The position numbers and the translations under genes are program-made. DNA of 7,345 bases from an uncultured Leucobacter sp. (lineage in GTDB: Bacteria > Actinomycetota > Actinomycetes > Actinomycetales > Microbacteriaceae): contig CAMFIY010000138.1 in NCBI GenBank assembly GCA_945952575.1, forward strand, positions 1 through 7,345. The letters run 5' to 3'. Every line of letters starts with the position of its first letter. The stretch's first letter is position 1. Shown one piece after another: positions 4,309 to 7,345 of the stretch. A model generated the notes under the pieces. It was not told the DNA's origin, made no database searches, and was given only the letters and a program-made list of their open reading frames with translations.

Positions 4309-6273
4309 ATGGGATCCCATCCACTCGATTCATTGTCCGCCGCCGAGATCGAATCGACCTCTGCGCTGCTGGCTCGCGAGAAGGGCATCGACGCCGCCTG
4401 GCGCTACGCCTCGATCATTCTGAGAGAACCGCCGAAGGCCGAGGTCAAAGCGTGGCGCGACGGCGATCCGATCGTGCGCCGCTCGCTCTCGGTCCTCTGG
4501 AACAAGCAGAGCAACGAGGTGCATGAGGCCGTCGTGAATCTGAGCACCGGCACGCTCGAGAGCTGGGTCCACGTTCCCGGAGTCACTCCGAACTTCACGG
4601 TGGACGAATACCACGAGTGCGACCACGCGCTGCGCGATCACCCCGAGGTGCGCGCAGCGCTCGAGAAGCGCGGCATCGATCCGGCGCTCGTGCTCTTCGA
4701 CCTCTGGACCTACGGCAACGAGGTCATGCCCGAGCAGTGGCGGGACCGGCGCCTCGGCTGGGTCGACATCTGGAAGCGCGCGACCCCACTGGGGAATCCG
4801 TACGCGCATCCGGTCAGCGGGCTGAAGATCATCGTGGACGTGAACAGCATGGAGGTGCTGCAGATCGACGAGGGGCACGACCGCGGTCTGCCCGAGGTCG
4901 ATGCCGAGTACGTGCCGGAGGTGCGCGGCATCGAGACCCGCACGGATCTGAAGCCGCTCGACATCGTGCAGCCGGATGGCGTCTCCTTCGAGCTCGACGG
5001 ATCCCTGCTGCGCTGGCAGGATTGGGAGTTCCGTCTGAGCTTCAACTACCGCGAGGGCCCGGTGCTGCACCAGGTGCGGTTCAAGGACGGCGACGAGTAT
5101 CGGGACATCGCCTATCGGATGTCGCTCGCCGAGATGATCGTGCCCTACCGCGACTCGAGCTTCGACCACTACCGCCGCACCGCGTTCGACATCGGCGAGT
5201 GGGGCTTCGGCTACATGTGCACCTCGCTCGAGCTGGGCTGCGACTGCCTGGGCGAGATCACCTATCTGGACGGCGTCCTCCCCGACACCGCGGGCAAGGC
5301 GAAGGTCACGAAGAACGCGGTCTGCCTGCACGAGGAGGACGACGCGGTGCTGTGGAAGCACGTCGACGCCGATCAGGGCGCAGAGGTGCGCCGGATGCGC
5401 CGTTTCGTCGTCTCCGTGCACGCGACCGTGGCCAACTACGAGTACCTGGTCTACTGGCGCTTCTACCCCGACGGCAACATCGAGTGCGAGATCCGCGCCA
5501 CCGGCATCATGGTCTCGACGCCCATGGAGGAGGACGGGGCCGCCTTCCCGACCGGCACGGTGGTCGACCGCCGCAGCTACGCGCCCTATCACCAGCACTT
5601 CCTGGTCGCGCGGCTCGACCTCGACGTGGACGGCGGTGAGAACACCGTCGTCGAGTCCGACTCGATGGCCGCTCCGATCAGCGAATCGAATCCGCTCGGG
5701 CTCGACCTGCACACCCGCGGCACCGTGATCGCTTCGGAGCGCGAAGCCGGACGCATGTACAGCTGGGAGACGCAACGCGGCTGGAAGGTGCAGAATCCCA
5801 ACCGGCTCAACGCCTGGGGCGCGCCGACCGCGTACAAGCTGGTGCCCTCCGCATCGTTCCCGGCGATGTTCGACGAGTCGTCGCCGATCCTGCGCCGCAA
5901 CCCGGTGATCGGCAAGCAGCTCTGGGTGACGAAGCACCACGACACCGAGTTGTGGCCGGCCGGCGACTATCCGACGCAGTCCGCGAACGACCTGGGCAAC
6001 GGCATGAGCGCGTGGATCGCGGATGACGAGAACCTCGTGAACGAGGACGTCGTGCTCTGGTACGTGTTCGGGATCCACCACATCACCCGGGTCGAGGACT
6101 GGCCGATCATGCCGGTCGACAAGGTCGCGTTCACCCTGAAGCCCTTCGGCTTCTTCGACCGCAATCCCACGCTCGACGCGCCGCGCTCCCCGTCGAAGGG
6201 AGCCTCCTGCTGCAGCGGCGGGTCCTGCACCTGCGACCACGACAGCCACGAGGGTCACGGCCACGGCGGCTGA
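4309..6273 (+). CDS. Copper/topaquinone primary amine oxidase with Cys/His-rich tail
   Basis: Copper amine oxidases convert a primary amine, oxygen and water to aldehyde, ammonia and hydrogen peroxide. The 654-aa protein has the family length for the N2-N3-catalytic-domain type. The cofactor motif is T-V-A-NYEY with Tyr377 as the residue self-processed to topaquinone. Copper ligands are His428 and His430 (PYHQHF) and His591 (FGIHHITRVEDWP). The likely catalytic base is Asp294 (AFDIGEW), with Ala292 at the position of the Tyr296 gate of Arthrobacter globiformis phenethylamine oxidase. LDLDVDG (436-442) is the calcium-binding region. No signal peptide is visible, so it is probably cytoplasmic, like other actinobacterial tyramine/histamine/phenethylamine oxidases. 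The substrate cannot be assigned. The last 25 residues include CCSGGSCTC and DHDSHEGHGHGG, a likely metal-binding tail. The ATG is supported by GGAG at 4299-4302. No aldehyde dehydrogenase or permease lies beside it. Confidence 0.93.
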   Translation: MGSHPLDSLSAAEIESTSALLAREKGIDAAWRYASIILREPPKAEVKAWRDGDPIVRRSLSVLWNKQSNEVHEAVVNLSTGTLESWVHVPGVTPNFTVDEYHECDHALRDHPEVRAALEKRGIDPALVLFDLWTYGNEVMPEQWRDRRLGWVDIWKRATPLGNPYAHPVSGLKIIVDVNSMEVLQIDEGHDRGLPEVDAEYVPEVRGIETRTDLKPLDIVQPDGVSFELDGSLLRWQDWEFRLSFNYREGPVLHQVRFKDGDEYRDIAYRMSLAEMIVPYRDSSFDHYRRTAFDIGEWGFGYMCTSLELGCDCLGEITYLDGVLPDTAGKAKVTKNAVCLHEEDDAVLWKHVDADQGAEVRRMRRFVVSVHATVANYEYLVYWRFYPDGNIECEIRATGIMVSTPMEEDGAAFPTGTVVDRRSYAPYHQHFLVARLDLDVDGGENTVVESDSMAAPISESNPLGLDLHTRGTVIASEREAGRMYSWETQRGWKVQNPNRLNAWGAPTAYKLVPSASFPAMFDESSPILRRNPVIGKQLWVTKHHDTELWPAGDYPTQSANDLGNGMSAWIADDENLVNEDVVLWYVFGIHHITRVEDWPIMPVDKVAFTLKPFGFFDRNPTLDAPRSPSKGASCCSGGSCTCDHDSHEGHGHGG

Positions 6274-6294
6274 AGCGCGAAGGCGGGTCGGCGT

Positions 6295-6334
6295 CCGGCT
6301 CCGGGGCTAGCCTCCGCGAGGCCCCCGGCGCCGG
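6295..6334. terminator. Long hairpin between convergent amine oxidase and ruvC, probable bidirectional terminator
   Basis: The arms pair in three blocks: 6295-6299 with 6330-6334 (5 bp), a T/C mismatch, 6301-6306 with 6323-6328 (CCGGGG/CCCCGG, 6 bp), and 6310-6314 with 6318-6322 (GCCTC/GAGGC, 5 bp) closing a 3-base loop CGC. The only bulge is CTA at 6307-6309, which is the ruvC stop codon read on the minus strand. That makes 16 base pairs, mostly GC, 21 bases after the amine oxidase stop. It lacks T-tracts on both sides, as is common in high-GC actinobacteria. Its position between convergent genes supports a terminator acting in both directions. Confidence 0.6.
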
Positions 6335-6906
6335 CCCTGCCTCGATTCGGCCTCTCGCCAGGCCTTCTGGGCGGGCGTCTCGGCGCCGGGCGCCGTGCCG
6401 GGCTGACCCTCGGCCCGATTCGCGGCGCCGCCCCGTCCCAGATGCCAGGCGTGCGTGATCGCGAGGGCGAGGGCGTCCGCGGCATCCGCCGGCTTGGGCG
6501 GGGCCTGCAGCCGGAGCAGGCGTGTCACCATCGCGGTGACCTGAGTCTTGTCGGCACTGCCGTACCCGGTGACCTGCGCTTTGACCTCGTTCGGCGTGTA
6601 GAGCGCGAGCGGGATTCCGCGCTGCTCGGCGAGGTACATGACGACGCCGCTGATCTGCGCCACGCCCATCACGCTCGCAACGTTGTCCTGCGCGAAGACG
6701 CGCTCGAGCGCGATCGCATCGGGACGCTCGCCGTCGAGCAAGCGCTCGATGCTCGCTCCGATGGTGTGCAGGCGCGACGGCAGCGCGTCATCCGCCGAGC
6801 TGGTCAGCACTTCGACGTGCTCGAAGGCGACCGAGCGGCCGGGGCCGGCCGTCACGACCCCGATACCGCAGCGGGTCAGGCCGGGGTCTATGCCGATGAT
6901 GCGCAC
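6307..6906 (-). CDS. ruvC: Holliday junction endonuclease RuvC
   Basis: RuvC is a dimeric RNase H-fold nuclease that resolves Holliday junctions by paired nicks, normally guided by RuvAB. The 199-aa protein begins (M)RIIGIDPGLTRCG. Its four acidic catalytic residues are all visible: Asp7 (IGIDPG), Glu68 (ALERVF), and Asp141 and Asp144 (KPADAADALALAITHAWH). The DNA-contacting segment YTPNEVKAQVTGYGSADKTQV is typical. The start is GTG at 6906, supported by AAGGA nine bases upstream. After about residue 156 comes a low-complexity Gly/Ala/Arg-rich tail ending RRRGPRGG, whose codons are also part of the downstream hairpin. It follows yebC by 12 bases, as usual. ruvA and ruvB, which normally come next, are absent from the following sequence. 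Confidence 0.95.
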   Translation of the reverse strand: MRIIGIDPGLTRCGIGVVTAGPGRSVAFEHVEVLTSSADDALPSRLHTIGASIERLLDGERPDAIALERVFAQDNVASVMGVAQISGVVMYLAEQRGIPLALYTPNEVKAQVTGYGSADKTQVTAMVTRLLRLQAPPKPADAADALALAITHAWHLGRGGAANRAEGQPGTAPGAETPAQKAWREAESRQGRRRGPRGG

Positions 6907-6915
6907 GGCCCCGGA

Positions 6916-6920
6916 TCCTT
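6916..6920 (-). promoter_or_regulatory. ruvC Shine-Dalgarno sequence overlapping the yebC stop
   Basis: On the minus strand AAGGA lies nine bases before the ruvC GTG. Its first two A residues are the last two bases of the yebC TAA. This decides the GTG start and suggests that ruvC translation is coupled to ribosomes finishing yebC. Confidence 0.6.
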
Positions 6921-7345
6921 ACTCGTCTTCGGCGAGCTCGGCCTGTACCTCGGCGGTCAGGTCGAAGTTCGAGAAGACGTTCTGCACGTCGTCGCTGTCC
7001 TCGAGCGCGTCGATCAGGCGGAACACCTTGCGAGCGGTGTCCGCATCGATCTCGACCTTGAGGTTCGGCACGAACTCGGCGTCGGCGGAGTCGTAGTCGA
7101 TGCCGGCGTCGACGAGCGCGGTGCGGGCGGCGACCAGTTCTGAGGCCTCCGTGATCACTTCGAAGGCCTCGCCGTTCGGGGTCGGGTTGACCTCCTCGGC
7201 GCCGGCCTCGAGCACGGCCAGCAGCACCTCGTCCTCGGTGGTGCCCTCGGCGGGCACGGTGATGACGCCCTTGCGCGCGAAGTTGTAGGCGACGCTGCCC
7301 TGCTCGCCGAGGTTGCCCCCGTTGCGGCTGAGGGCGGTGCGCACC
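6919..7345 (-). CDS. yebC: YebC/PmpR-family protein, C-terminal fragment (cut by window edge)
   Basis: About 142 C-terminal residues are visible and the frame runs off the window. The GTG at 7344 is an internal Val codon, because family members read (E)VR-x-A/T-L/F-S-(R/K)-NGGNLG here. Diagnostic blocks are NGGNLGEQGSVAYNFARKGVI, AGAEEVNP, FEVIT, EFVPN and the final domain ARKVFRLIDALEDSDDVQNVFSNFDL. The acidic end (AEVQAELAEDE) is common. The family averages about 250 residues, so roughly 110 are missing. YebC proteins were described as transcriptional regulators (PmpR), and some members have more recently been linked to relief of ribosome stalling, so the exact role here is not settled by sequence. 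Its position 12 bases before ruvC is the conserved order in many bacteria. Confidence 0.93.
   Translation of the reverse strand, partial: VRTALSRNGGNLGEQGSVAYNFARKGVITVPAEGTTEDEVLLAVLEAGAEEVNPTPNGEAFEVITEASELVAARTALVDAGIDYDSADAEFVPNLKVEIDADTARKVFRLIDALEDSDDVQNVFSNFDLTAEVQAELAEDE

Noticed and set aside
4330..6264. A 644-codon open frame on the minus strand opposite the amine oxidase
   Set aside because: It is the codon-shadow frame of a GC-rich gene. Its composition is Val/Ala/Arg/His-rich without any recognisable motif, while the plus-strand frame has complete amine oxidase motifs.
4263..6273. Recent horizontal transfer of the amine oxidase gene
   Set aside because: No change in apparent base composition, no flanking repeats, tRNA or integrase. 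An unusual location alone is not enough.

Overview
The window is GC-rich (I estimate two-thirds or more), gene-dense and codes on both strands. Gene content, order and protein sequence point to a high-GC actinobacterium, most likely of the family Microbacteriaceae (Leucobacter/Microbacterium-like). The genus is an inference from memory of protein families, not from a search. Almost everything here is housekeeping: nucleotide control, tRNA modification, recombination repair, replication priming and cell-wall lipid synthesis. No tRNA, rRNA, CRISPR array, insertion sequence or phage gene is visible, and no stretch over 300 bases lacks a gene.

Layout. Positions 1-2596 are read leftward as dusB (tRNA dihydrouridine synthase), dgt (dNTP triphosphohydrolase) and the first 27 codons of dnaG (primase, cut by the window edge). 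dusB and dgt overlap by 8 bases. The 3' end of dgt carries an apparent one-base deletion near 241, so the last 60 codons of its open frame are out of phase. The lost C-terminus is still readable in another frame, ending at 128. Positions 2686-4262 are read rightward as recO (recombination mediator) and uppS (cis-prenyl transferase), divergent from dusB across an 89-base gap. uppS has a single-codon change at a normally invariant arginine of the isopentenyl diphosphate site. Positions 4309-6273 hold a solitary copper/topaquinone amine oxidase with a Cys/His-rich tail. Positions 6307-7345 are read leftward as yebC (cut by the window edge) and ruvC. They converge on the amine oxidase over a long GC-rich hairpin.

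How the genes relate. recO, ruvC and yebC are genome-maintenance genes, dgt and dnaG concern dNTP supply and priming, and uppS makes the lipid carrier precursor for peptidoglycan. The amine oxidase is the only catabolic/accessory gene and has no visible pathway partners. Where ruvA and ruvB would normally follow ruvC, the amine oxidase lies instead in the opposite orientation.

I found no new multi-gene system. The items most worth checking are the dgt frameshift, the Arg-to-Ser change in UppS, the repeated 'TANNNT + 6 bases + start codon' layout suggesting leaderless mRNAs, and the terminator-like hairpin that contains the ruvC stop codon.
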